From the IMG/VR virus record IMGVR_UViG_3300050119_000088, positions 1 through 64,000 of that record: DNA of 64,000 nt. One strand, 5' to 3'. The translations under genes were made by a program, and so were the position numbers. Below the pieces are notes generated by a model. It was given only the letters and a program-made list of their open reading frames with translations, was not told the origin of the DNA and searched no databases. Below are positions 56,076 to 63,741 of this stretch, one piece after another. Numbering within the stretch: the stretch's first letter is position 1; each line of letters opens with the position of its first letter. The stretch is from a virus.

Positions 56076-56234
56076 TTAGTTTCTCGATGGTTCTAATTTA
56101 ATCATAAGATCCGGTCGTTGTGCTTCAAGACACCGTATCGTATGATAAGCTAATTCCAACTGTCGTTTCTGTAACTCCACTAATTCTTCAAGTTCTACCT
56201 CGCGAGACTTTGTATCGAACAACCAGGCCAACAT
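56076..56234 (-). CDS. 52-residue coiled-coil-like protein
   Basis: MLAWLFDTKSREVELEELVE, then LQKRQLELAYHTIRCLEAQR. A single amphipathic helix. The start overlaps the upstream stop (TAATG), which supports it although it is short. Confidence 0.55.
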   Translation of the reverse strand: MLAWLFDTKSREVELEELVELQKRQLELAYHTIRCLEAQRPDLMIKLEPSRN

Positions 56235-56452
56235 TATTTTAGTCCGGCAAGTTTGCCCCTTATATCAGCGGCAAGTTCGGGATAATCAACTTCACATGAT
56301 TTTGCATATTCCTCAAGTGCATGTCGAGCATGAACATCATGTGTTCCGTCCAAAACAAATAAAAAGCAATTGCAATGCTTCTTACCTGCAAGGTCCGCAC
56401 CATCATTCCGAATCACTGTGTACTTTGCGTACAGACCTTTCGGGGTATCCAT
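56234..56452 (-). CDS. Unknown small protein
   Basis: 72 residues, MDTPKGLYAKYTVIRNDGAD, then CNCFLFVLDGTHDVHARHAL. Strand then helix, as in small phage proteins with HDxHAR motifs. No function known. Confidence 0.55.
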   Translation of the reverse strand: MDTPKGLYAKYTVIRNDGADLAGKKHCNCFLFVLDGTHDVHARHALEEYAKSCEVDYPELAADIRGKLAGLK

Positions 56453-56681
56453 TGCGACGCTCTTGTCTTAGAATTGTAATTGCATTACGCACAGCGGCAC
56501 GATTAGTCTTGTCATAACCTAAATCGAAACATTTTGTTCCGACATAGATTCGATAAGCACCAAATGAGTATTCCTCACTGTAGCAATCTTGTGGACAATC
56601 AGAATTCGATCCCACCAATCCGATATTCGGATCAATGGTTGTTTCAATTGTCAACAAAGATCCACAGATCGGACAGAACAT
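56403..56681 (-). CDS. Zinc-binding unknown protein
   Basis: 92 residues, MFCPICGSLLTIETTIDPNI, with CPQDC further on, forming a zinc site. Helical C-terminus. Overlaps the next gene by 50 bases. Confidence 0.55.
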   Translation of the reverse strand: MFCPICGSLLTIETTIDPNIGLVGSNSDCPQDCYSEEYSFGAYRIYVGTKCFDLGYDKTNRAAVRNAITILRQERRNGYPERSVRKVHSDSE

Positions 56682-56683
56682 AT

Positions 56684-57130
56684 TTACTTCCCTTGTCTAT
56701 TCAATTCAGCCATCTCTAAGCAAATAATTCTTCTGAGTTGTTTTGCACTTTCTGTCAAAGGCATGTTAGATGTACTTGTACATTTAGTAAGAAATTCAAG
56801 CATCAATTCTGCTTGGGCGTGTTTTATAATAAGATAAGGCAACAGTGCTTCAAGAAACGGTTGTATTTGATTAACTTGTAATACCCAAGTATACGCTGTT
56901 TTATAATTTTCCTTGTCTCTTAGCTTAGAGCCAATGCTACCTAATCCTGTTTTCTTTTGTAACCAATCTACTACCGGCTTATATGTATTCGTTACAGATA
57001 CATGAAGCCCATAAGTATAGTCGAGGTACTCTTTACCTCGACGCTTCTTATGTTGGTAAACGGAAATTGAGCCTTCACCGTCAACAATACCAGCGATATA
57101 TGAAAGCTGGATTGGTGTAAGCAATTTCAA
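56684..57130 (-). CDS. LAGLIDADG homing endonuclease
   Basis: 148 residues from a TTG overlapping the helicase stop (TTGA). LSYIAGIVDGEGSISVYQHK is the catalytic motif; WLQKKTGLGSIGSKLRDKEN and LPYLIIKHAQAELMLEFLTK follow. MAELNRQGK is the same ending as in 13260 and 16757. Confidence 0.88.
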   Translation of the reverse strand: MKLLTPIQLSYIAGIVDGEGSISVYQHKKRRGKEYLDYTYGLHVSVTNTYKPVVDWLQKKTGLGSIGSKLRDKENYKTAYTWVLQVNQIQPFLEALLPYLIIKHAQAELMLEFLTKCTSTSNMPLTESAKQLRRIICLEMAELNRQGK

Positions 57131-59100
57131 TATTGTCGCTCCGCATGGGCATTAATAATAGACTCTCTGAACAAACCGAGACTCATATCTTGCAACTTTC
57201 TCTTCTTCTTCAGATTCTCGATAATGAGTGCATCGGACGGAAGATGGACTGCATCGATGATTGTGAGACCTTTATTAATATCCATGCCAATGCGGTGAGC
57301 GCGGTCTTCTGACTGCACACGAGACTCAGCGTTGAAGTCGTTGGAGTAATAATATTCTGTTGGTGATTCTGTGAGTGTAAGCCCAAGACCCCCTGATGCA
57401 GGGTGTGCAACGAAATTGATCTTGGCAATCTGTCGCGTCTTGTCCTGGAAAAGTTCAAGCATCTCCGATCCGCGTCGTCCATCAAGAATACCTGATCCCT
57501 TCCAACCGCGACCATCTACTCGAATGGTTTCCCATCCAAGCTTCTTGGAAGCCGCCACAATACGATCAATAGAACCTTTGAATCCAGCGAAAGTCACGAA
57601 CCGACCAACATCTTCATGTTGGTCGAGAAGTTCGAGGAGGAAATCCTCTTTTGGACAAGGAACCTGAATGGCTTCTCGTTTGTATGCGGTGACAAAGCCA
57701 TCTCCACCACAATTCGGACAAGTGATCTCCGCATCGGTGAAAACGTCTTCAGTGAGAACATCGGCTTTTGGCAATCGGAACAGATCACCAATCTCGACGC
57801 CGTAGCCTGAATATTGGTCGATATTCTCTGACGTGATCTCAATCTCATCTTCGACAAGCATCTTGTGCGTGATGGTCTTGTTGCCATCACAAAGCGGGCA
57901 TGGCTTGTCACCGACTTCTTCATCAACATATTGAAAACCATCACTCAGCTCCCGCAGGAGTGTCATTGCCGAGATCGTATTCTTGGCCGATGCCACAATG
58001 ATCTTGGCAGCGTTCAGTGTGGCTCTGCTTGGTGCAAGCTCAATCTGTTTGTAAATCTTGTCTGGCAGATCAAGACAATCCTTTTTGAACTTGACTGTGA
58101 CCAATCCCTTCATACGCTCATACAGATAGGACACTTCATTGATTGAGGGAATCCAACTATGAGCATCTGCATGAGTAGAGAGAACTTTTGCCATTGGCCC
58201 ATGAACATCATCAGACTTGAGCTTACCACAGATACCACACTTCTCGGTATTGTCAAGCCAAGTGACAAGTTGAGGATACTTGCCACCGGAAACTGCGTCC
58301 TTCATAACAATCAGTGCAAGTCGCTTCTTGAACTTCTGAGGAGTGCCCTCTTTGAGAAAGCCAGGCTGTGCAACCTCACACTGATGCCACCAATCTCCAG
58401 GATCTTTCGGTGCTGGCGATCCGCTCATTTCGATTACATAGCCATTGTAACCGTACTCAGCTCGAACGGAATCAGCAAGATGCCTTGCAGCAACGGATCT
58501 CTGAGCCATTGGATTCTTGATCCGGCTTGATTCGTCGAAGATAACACCTTGTGGTGCCGGTTTCCCAACAGGCCAGTTCTCGACAATCTTCTTCAAGCCC
58601 TCGTAAGTGCAGAATGTCGGCTTGATCCGACAGCCCCACTTCTTCATCTCCAATTGAGCCGCGAAAAGAGCGCTCTTGGGAGCCACCCAGAACCAATCCG
58701 TGATGCCTGAATGCTCCATCACTTCGATTGCGGCAAGCGTCTTTCCGACGCCCATCTCTGCCGCCATGATATTGTAGTGATAGGTCAAAGCATCAACAAC
58801 CAGATCGATCTGGTGCTTGTAAAGCGACCGGGTCGGCTGGTAGTCGGCGATCTTCGGTCTATCGAACCAAGCGTAAGGGTTCTGTCCGCCCAAGAATGAG
58901 AGTTGAAATCGATTCCTATAAGTATCCTTAATCGTCCAAGATTTGTCGTCTGGATTCCAGCGAGCACCTTCGAAGGATTTGACTTCCTCAATCAGCTTCT
59001 TGTTGAAGCCGAATTTGAGTGTGATATTCTTTGTGTCCGAAGTGATTGTGGCGGGATAAAGAAGTGAATTGGCCATCAATTTGGTTGGGAGCATGAACAT
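57127..59100 (-). CDS. SNF2/superfamily-2 helicase with zinc inserts
   Basis: 657 residues. WNPDDKSWTI at the N-terminus resembles HARP-type domains. AAEMGVGKTLAAIEVM is motif I, QGVIFDESSRIKNP motif II, EMSGSPAPKDP motif III, and QSEDRAHRIGM motif VI. CGICGKLK and CPLCDGN...CPNCGGDG are two zinc-binding inserts. It probably remodels replication forks or displaces proteins from DNA. The start has AGGATTGATC upstream. Confidence 0.9.
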   Translation of the reverse strand: MFMLPTKLMANSLLYPATITSDTKNITLKFGFNKKLIEEVKSFEGARWNPDDKSWTIKDTYRNRFQLSFLGGQNPYAWFDRPKIADYQPTRSLYKHQIDLVVDALTYHYNIMAAEMGVGKTLAAIEVMEHSGITDWFWVAPKSALFAAQLEMKKWGCRIKPTFCTYEGLKKIVENWPVGKPAPQGVIFDESSRIKNPMAQRSVAARHLADSVRAEYGYNGYVIEMSGSPAPKDPGDWWHQCEVAQPGFLKEGTPQKFKKRLALIVMKDAVSGGKYPQLVTWLDNTEKCGICGKLKSDDVHGPMAKVLSTHADAHSWIPSINEVSYLYERMKGLVTVKFKKDCLDLPDKIYKQIELAPSRATLNAAKIIVASAKNTISAMTLLRELSDGFQYVDEEVGDKPCPLCDGNKTITHKMLVEDEIEITSENIDQYSGYGVEIGDLFRLPKADVLTEDVFTDAEITCPNCGGDGFVTAYKREAIQVPCPKEDFLLELLDQHEDVGRFVTFAGFKGSIDRIVAASKKLGWETIRVDGRGWKGSGILDGRRGSEMLELFQDKTRQIAKINFVAHPASGGLGLTLTESPTEYYYSNDFNAESRVQSEDRAHRIGMDINKGLTIIDAVHLPSDALIIENLKKKRKLQDMSLGLFRESIINAHAERQY

Positions 59101-59149
59101 GATCAATCCTCGAAAGCTGCAAGCAGCTTGGGTGACTTGCTTTCGCAAG

Positions 59150-59686
59150 TTATATGAATACGAGAGTTCCGTCTGCTAAGCCTTGCTTCGACCACTTGCT
59201 CCAGACATCTTTCAAATGCTGTTCGGTAGCAAGTCTAAAATAAATGAGATTGAAGAAAATTCGTAACTCATAAGATGTATGTTCTTGACAAATCTCCACA
59301 ATAATATTCTTCCACACTCTCAGATTGGCCGTTGCAATAAATACGGTGTCACTGTTGCAATCGATCAATAAGTCCGTTCCAAGTTTCAAGATTTCAATAA
59401 GCAAGGCTGGTTTGACTTCACAAAGAAACGTAAGTGTAATATGCTGTAGGATGTGTTCCGCATGTTGAATCGCAACGTGTGCATCGCTACCAGGATGTCG
59501 AAATGCCGCCAAGGTTGGAATGAGTGATAGTAATGATCCCGCCTTGATTCCTGCATTGTCGCAACCGCGTGTCGGAGATACACCAGTAATAATGTGTGTA
59601 TCATTGACGAAATTGTGCCAATCAAACTGCGGCACGCTAATTAATCTAACGTGCATTCCTTTTACGTACTTTTGTATTTGGCTCAT
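59150..59686 (-). CDS. Unknown protein, distant ThyX-like pattern
   Basis: 178 residues, MSQIQKYVKGMHVRLISVPQ. HVAIQHAEHILQHITLTFLC and VFIATANLRVWKNIIVEICQ weakly recall ThyX (HxSxxEH...; TNLRxxxxxxxxR), but the RHR motif is absent. It may be an inactive relative of the ThyX at 19562, or coincidence. Confidence 0.4.
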   Translation of the reverse strand: MSQIQKYVKGMHVRLISVPQFDWHNFVNDTHIITGVSPTRGCDNAGIKAGSLLSLIPTLAAFRHPGSDAHVAIQHAEHILQHITLTFLCEVKPALLIEILKLGTDLLIDCNSDTVFIATANLRVWKNIIVEICQEHTSYELRIFFNLIYFRLATEQHLKDVWSKWSKQGLADGTLVFI

Positions 59687-59900
59687 CTAACGTTGATCCT
59701 ACAGGATACTCACCGAGCAATATGAGACTATTGAGTCTCGCTTGAGCATCCACATGCTTGAAGCAACTCATTTGATTTGGAAAAGCTTTACCTTTGTAAT
59801 AGACGTAATGCTTTTTGTTTTCAAACCCAAAAAATGCAACGACCGCATCTCGTTCTGGAGATGGAGCCATTGCATCAATTGATTCATTGAGTGTAACCAT
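59646..59900 (-). CDS. Unknown small protein
   Basis: 84 residues, MVTLNESIDAMAPSPERDAV. VVAFFGFENKKHYVYYKGKA and a basic end. Overlaps the gene before it by about 40 bases. Confidence 0.5.
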   Translation of the reverse strand: MVTLNESIDAMAPSPERDAVVAFFGFENKKHYVYYKGKAFPNQMSCFKHVDAQARLNSLILLGEYPVGSTLDEPNTKVRKRNAR

Positions 59901-59914
59901 ATAATACTTGAGTT

Positions 59915-60076
59915 TCAGTTCCCCGAACCCAAGTTGCCTTGCTTTTGAGAGGTTGATTGGAATAAGACTTTTGGCTTTGGTTTTAACCTTGGTTTCCTCG
60001 GGGCTTCTGTTACCGGAGGATAAGATCCTGGTTGCGACAATCGATAAAGATCAGCTTTGACTTTTGGTTTGTTCAT
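59915..60076 (-). CDS. Small basic protein
   Basis: 53 residues, MNKPKVKADLYRLSQPGSYP, then RKPRLKPKPKVLFQSTSQK. Very basic and Pro-rich, probably unfolded and nucleic-acid binding. Confidence 0.45.
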   Translation of the reverse strand: MNKPKVKADLYRLSQPGSYPPVTEAPRKPRLKPKPKVLFQSTSQKQGNLGSGN

Positions 60077-60101
60077 CTTTGCTCTGGTAGATAAATGATA
60101 A

Positions 60102-60165
60102 CCCCGAGCTGGGATAAATCCCCATGTATTGCTTTGTACAAGCAATATCACTGCTCCACTCGGGG
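60102..60165 (-). tRNA. tRNA-like sequence with shortened T-arm
   Basis: Acceptor CCCCGAG/CTCGGGG is perfect. The anticodon-arm-like TTGCT-TGTACAA-AGCAA has a 7-base loop without U33. The T-arm position holds GGGA-TTTA-TCCC, only a 4-base loop, and the D-arm is minimal. 64 bases in all. Confidence 0.5.
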
Positions 60166-60182
60166 GTAACTTTCCAACGTAT

Positions 60183-60272
60183 ACGATTGAAAATTACGCC
60201 AGGACAATGGCGTCTTGTTATGAATCGCGGAGACCCAACGTCCGCGTCCATTTCTCAATGTGGATTACTGGC
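60183..60272 (-). ncRNA. Cloverleaf-like RNA without D-arm
   Basis: A closing stem of about 9 bp (near 60272 and 60190), CGCGGA/TCCGCG and ACGCCA/TGGCGT arms. Acceptor-, anticodon- and T-arm-like positions but no tRNA consensus bases. Structure seen by eye only. Confidence 0.35.
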
Positions 60273-60325
60273 TTCTGGTTCCAAGCATCCACAATCGAGA
60301 GAACAATAGTTGCTCTTGCGAATCA

Positions 60326-60409
60326 ACTATCTTGTATGTGTGTTACTTCGATTACTCGAAGCGCTACACAAAACAACTTCCGAGTAGCCAGACACTACTC
60401 ATCCATAAC
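60326..60409 (-). ncRNA. Second cloverleaf-like RNA
   Basis: Closing CTTGTTATG/CATACAAG, an arm GAGTAG-TGTCTGG-CTACTC with a 7-base loop, and CTTCGA-GTAA-TCGAAG. It resembles a tRNA in layout only. Confidence 0.3.
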
Positions 60410-60411
60410 AA

Positions 60412-60482
60412 GAGCCCTACACCTAGGATTCGAACCTAGCCGATTAACGTCGCGAAACATTAATCGTTTCCTGAAGAGTAGG
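60412..60482 (-). tRNA. tRNA-like sequence with abnormal core
   Basis: T-arm CTAGG-TTCGAAT-CCTAG is canonical and the acceptor CCTACTC/GTGTAGG pairs 6 of 7. The rest is one 10-bp hairpin (CGATTAATGT/ACGTTAATCG) without a D-arm or 7-base anticodon loop. Confidence 0.55.
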
Positions 60483-60559
60483 TAAATCCTGATTGAGTAT
60501 TTGCTTCTAAGAAGCAAATAACGAACCATCTTACAAGGACGACTCTCCCAACCAGGAGC

Positions 60560-60760
60560 GGGCAGAGATGGAATCGAACCACCGACCACAGAAACATTGA
60601 TTGGTAGAATGAAGCGGTGGGATTTGAACCCACGATCAGCGTGAGTTTTGCCAACCAGACTGGCACTCACGAGCTTTTGTCATGGTTCACCGTTGAGCCG
60701 CTACGGCACGCTAATTCTTACAATGATGTTTCTGTTGCTCTACCATTGAGCTATCCACCC
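60560..60760 (-). tRNA. Interrupted tRNA, halves 60725-60760 and 60560-60598
   Basis: The 5' half (GGGTGGA, D-arm GCTCAATGGTAGAGC, ACAGAAACAT) and the 3' half (ATGTTTCTGT, T-arm GGTGG-TTCGATT-CCATC, TCTGCCC) pair in both acceptor and an extended 10-bp anticodon stem. The 126 bases between them contain another tRNA-like sequence. Confidence 0.6.
60607..60717 (-). tRNA. tRNA-like sequence inside the interrupted tRNA
   Basis: T-arm GTGGG-TTCAAAT-CCCAC is canonical. TGCCA-GTCTGGT-TGGCA gives an anticodon arm with a 7-base loop (U33, anticodon CTG). The acceptor is weak (AGCG/CGCT plus GAAT/ATTC). Length 111 bases. Confidence 0.5.
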
Positions 60761-60765
60761 AAATA

Positions 60766-61148
60766 TGCCGATTGAGCAAGCCGAAGCTTCTTGAAATTTG
60801 TACAAGGTGTTCTGCCGAAGCAGTTCAGCAATGTTCAAGATTCCAAGTAATCTCTCAATCAGCCGTTTGACCTTGCGACCAAACGTCGCTACCGTCGATT
60901 CAACGATAACGATAATCAATTGGCATCCCGCACACCACAATCGGGATTAGTCTTGCACCGGCTTTACATGGTAACATATATGAGTTACCTCATATACGCT
61001 TAGCCGATTCAGATTTCAGTGATCCGATCGTAAGATCGAATACTGGAATCCTATGCCTTCCCAACTGATATCAAGTGGTAAGAAGCAACAGCTCATTTAT
61101 TGAGCCAATCCTCCGAAGAGGGTTCGCCAAAACTACTTCCCACCATCA
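60766..61148. other. Structured non-coding stretch
   Basis: One 66-codon frame (60740-60940) runs into the tRNA 5' half and is not called. A D-arm-like GCTCAATAAATGAGC (about 61091-61105) and a 12-bp hairpin near 61014-61043 suggest further tRNA-like material. Confidence 0.35.
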
Positions 61149-61245
61149 GGGATCGCTGGAATTGAACCAGTCTTTCGTCCTTGGAAAATAGATCCTCAGA
61201 GAGGCTAATTCCAAGTTCGACGTGCAGCCGTTACACCGCAATCCC
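61149..61245 (-). tRNA. tRNA-like sequence with enlarged anticodon loop
   Basis: Acceptor GGGATTG/CGATCCC, D-arm GGTGTAACGGCTGCAC and T-arm CTGG-TTCAATT-CCAG are normal. The anticodon stem CTTGG/CCAAG is extended to CTTGGAA/TTCCAAG and encloses 22 bases containing a small CCTC-TCT-GAGG hairpin. Total 97 bases against the usual 72-76. Confidence 0.65.
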
Positions 61246-61248
61246 AAA

Positions 61249-61346
61249 GGCCCAGCCAGGTTACGAGCCTGATGTGTCACTAATGATTGTATTGAGTCTA
61301 CGTCTCGTAAACACAGACTGTGCAATCATTCCGACACCGCTAGGCC
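61249..61346 (-). tRNA. Class II-like tRNA with enlarged anticodon loop
   Basis: Acceptor GGCCTAG/CTGGGCC pairs fully. GTGTCGGAATGATTGCAC resembles the D-arm of Leu/Ser tRNAs. The anticodon stem AGTCT/AGACT encloses 15 bases with an ACG-AGA-CGT hairpin. The T-loop CTCGTAA has lost T54 and A58. Confidence 0.5.
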
Positions 61347-61602
61347 ATGTAAGGGCCGGGCATAATAAGATTTACCGAATATTCTCGCATCGTAAGATGG
61401 GAGACATCCGACAGTGATCTACAAAGTGTTCCGGCCCCGCACACCGTTGAACGTTTCCGTAACGGGTACTAGTGATTACCGAAGGCCGATTTGGCAATCA
61501 CCTTCCGACTTCACAACGACTTGGCCCGTTGCTGTCATCGGAATCCACACGCCACCGATCAAGATGACGTGCAGCCGGTTCGGTCACTAAGACCGTTCCA
61601 AA
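61347..61602. other. Non-coding stretch after the tRNA-like cluster
   Basis: No gene. Contains GACGTGCAGCCG (61566-61577), the same 12 bases as at 61219-61230 in the tRNA above, and hairpins such as ATCGG/CCGAT. Probably more decayed tRNA-like sequence. Confidence 0.4.
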
Positions 61603-61866
61603 TTACGAAGGTGGAACCTGCTTGGACGGTTGAGCCGGATAGCCCATCGGCATTTGCTGGCCGGATGGCATCGGAGCTTGTCCGACCGGGCCGGTGTACG
61701 AGTACGTCAACGTCTCATACCCACTGCAAGGAGCCATTTGCATCTGACCCTTGCAAGCCTGCTTGGCTGCTCTCTTGGCGGCTTTCGCAGCCTTGTGGCA
61801 CTTGCCAGCCTCAGCCGGAAGTGACATCGCAATCAAGGCCACGAAAGCAAGTAGCATCCGAATCAT
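61603..61866 (-). CDS. Secreted Ala/Lys-rich protein
   Basis: 87 residues. MIRMLLAFVALIAMSLPAEA is a signal peptide; the mature part starts KCHKAAKAAKRAAKQACKGQ and continues Met/Pro/Gln-rich. The ATG overlaps the upstream stop (TGATG). GC-richer than the middle of the window. Could bind DNA or cell wall outside the cytoplasm. Confidence 0.65.
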   Translation of the reverse strand: MIRMLLAFVALIAMSLPAEAGKCHKAAKAAKRAAKQACKGQMQMAPCSGYETLTYSYTGPVGQAPMPSGQQMPMGYPAQPSKQVPPS

Positions 61867-62534
61867 CAGCGAGCCCTCGTACTCCCGGCCGCTTCCGGTG
61901 CCTGCTCGACCACCGTCTCGGGCGGAGAGAGAAACGTCTTGGTGACATCTGCAATCTCTCCGAGATCCGGGATCTCGAAGGGTGTCGAGCAGTCCTTGCA
62001 GACGGGTCCGTGCCACGAGTAGGAGGTGTTCTTGATGAGCTTGACGCTCAGCGAGGCCGCTTTGCCAAGCAGTGCCTTGACGTTCGGGGCTTCTCGCCGG
62101 GCTGTCTTCGAGCCCATCAGGAAGGTCGCGAACTTCTGGACCTTGGGAAGGTAGACGAGGTACTCTGGTCCGTACATGCACCCCGAATTCGGCTGGTCAG
62201 CTCGCTCTTGAAGCTTCTGAAAAGCGGGCGAGTCGGGATTGTGATAAGCGACGACCGGATCGGAGCCCGTATCGATCGCCTTCGGACGCCACTGAATCAC
62301 CAACACGTCCACTTCCGCTCCGAGATCGATCACGTCCTTGTCCTTGACAAGTCCGTAGTGACCCATTGGGAAGGTTCCCTCCTTCACCGCATCGGAATTG
62401 CTTCCGAAAAGCTGAAGTCGAGGAAGGTAGTTGGCAGCGGCGGCAATCTTGGCGAACGCCTTCTCGTCATACGGATTCGCCGCGACGGGAATCAGTGCTC
62501 CAGGAGCAGCAACCGGCTCGATGTCAGACATCAT
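61866..62534 (-). CDS. Conserved unknown protein, possibly ssDNA-binding
   Basis: 222 residues, MMSDIEPVAAPGALIPVAAN. NYLPRLQLFGSNSDAVKEGT, VDVLVIQWRPKAIDTGSDPV and KFATFLMGSKTARREAPNVK look like a beta-rich core. CKDCSTPFEIPD contains CxxC. I believe similar proteins occur in other phages, but the function is unknown; ssDNA binding is a guess from context. GAGGAAC precedes the ATG. Confidence 0.55.
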   Translation of the reverse strand: MMSDIEPVAAPGALIPVAANPYDEKAFAKIAAAANYLPRLQLFGSNSDAVKEGTFPMGHYGLVKDKDVIDLGAEVDVLVIQWRPKAIDTGSDPVVAYHNPDSPAFQKLQERADQPNSGCMYGPEYLVYLPKVQKFATFLMGSKTARREAPNVKALLGKAASLSVKLIKNTSYSWHGPVCKDCSTPFEIPDLGEIADVTKTFLSPPETVVEQAPEAAGSTRAR

Positions 62535-62600
62535 GTTCCTCAATGAAAATGATCATGAAAAGCGGCTGGCCCACCATTGAACCAGCCTTCCCCTGTTGGA

Positions 62601-63566
62601 TCAGGCCGTCACGAGATCGGCCTTCGTCTCGGCCGCAGCGTTCGCCTTCGCGGCCTCACGATCCGCCTTACGTTGAGCCTTGACCTCTTCATCCTTCTTG
62701 CGTCGGTCGGCGTCCTTCTGGCGATCCGCTTCGATGGACATCGAATCCATATGAAGCGTCCAGGCAACGCCCGTCTTGAACCCTTCGAGAGCCGTTGTCA
62801 GTCCGAGTTCGGCGACCAGTCGCGGGCCGACCTCATTCTGCTCGAACTCTGTCTTGATTTCGCCAAGCTTCCGGCAGTGCGGAACCGGCATGAACTCAGC
62901 GGCGTTCGGATTCCGACCTTGACGCTTGGCGTCGCGAAGTTCTTTGACGCGGGTATTGACGGTCGGAACGAACTCGTTCGGCTGCATTGTCATCGCACGA
63001 TCGACGAAGTGTGCTTGCTCATCAGCAGGCAGCTTCGCCAAAGCGTAGGCGTTGGACAAGTTGATCTTGTCCTCATCCACCAGCTTGGCGATGCGGGCTT
63101 CGAGCTTGATTAGCCCAAGCCGTTCAGAGATCCAGGTCGGCGACTTGGCCAACTTGGTCGCCAAAGACGCAGCGGTCATGGTCGGGTTGCCCGCCAGAAT
63201 CCGCATGAGCTGCTTGCTGTACTCGACTGGCCGAGTCTCGACCTTGTGGATGTTCGTGATGATCTGGGCTTCGAGGACTTCGGCGTCGCTTGCCTCAATC
63301 ACGTTGGCCGGGATCTCAGTCAGTCCAGCGTCGAGCGCTCCGGTGAATCGGTGCAGGCCGTCGATCAAGCCGTAAGTGATGTTACCATCACTGTCCTTGA
63401 TCTCACGGACGACGACCGGATTCAGCACGCCCTTGGCCCGGATTGAATCCACCAATCCGAGGTAGTCTTCGGCCGTCTTGTTGACGTTCCGTAGAGCGGA
63501 AGGGTTCTCCCGAATCTGCGAAAGTTGGACAACTTTCGGTCGCGTCTTCGGGGTTGTACTTGCCAT
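62601..63566 (-). CDS. ParB-like protein
   Basis: 321 residues, MASTTPKTRPKVVQLSQIRE. DYLGLVDSIRAKGVLNPVVV and ITYGLIDGLHRFTGALDAGL give the N-terminal ParB fold. MTAASLATKLAKSPTWISER is the helix-turn-helix. A long charged helical end (ADRQKDADRRKKDEEVKAQR) may allow oligomerisation. AGGAGTGGCC precedes the chosen ATG. GC-rich like the ParB-like gene at 906. It is the first gene of the large minus-strand block. Confidence 0.85.
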   Translation of the reverse strand: MASTTPKTRPKVVQLSQIRENPSALRNVNKTAEDYLGLVDSIRAKGVLNPVVVREIKDSDGNITYGLIDGLHRFTGALDAGLTEIPANVIEASDAEVLEAQIITNIHKVETRPVEYSKQLMRILAGNPTMTAASLATKLAKSPTWISERLGLIKLEARIAKLVDEDKINLSNAYALAKLPADEQAHFVDRAMTMQPNEFVPTVNTRVKELRDAKRQGRNPNAAEFMPVPHCRKLGEIKTEFEQNEVGPRLVAELGLTTALEGFKTGVAWTLHMDSMSIEADRQKDADRRKKDEEVKAQRKADREAAKANAAAETKADLVTA

Positions 63567-63666
63567 ACTGGCCACTCCTAATTTGCTTACCGCAATCCTC
63601 ATTGGTTGGCGTTGAAAGGAATACGCAATCCAATCAATCGTCGAGCCCTGCTGACACTTTCACTCT

Positions 63667-63695
63667 ATCTTACGGCAAAGGGCCGAAAGTTTGAA
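63667..63695 (-). promoter_or_regulatory. ParB-type promoter element, copy 2
   Basis: Minus strand: TTCAAA, 17 bases ending CCCTTTGCCG, TAAGAT. Partner of 55793-55821. Confidence 0.6.
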
Positions 63696-63741
63696 GGCCA
63701 GTTTTCTCCGAATGCCGGATTAATTATCTTGCCTATTCTAC

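Noticed and set aside
60740-60940. 66-codon minus-strand frame in the tRNA-like tract
   Set aside because: Its end is the D-arm of a tRNA half and its start is uncertain; structured RNA explains the region better.
61491-62546. 351-codon plus-strand frame
   Set aside because: Antisense shadow in GC-rich DNA of two minus-strand genes with good starts.
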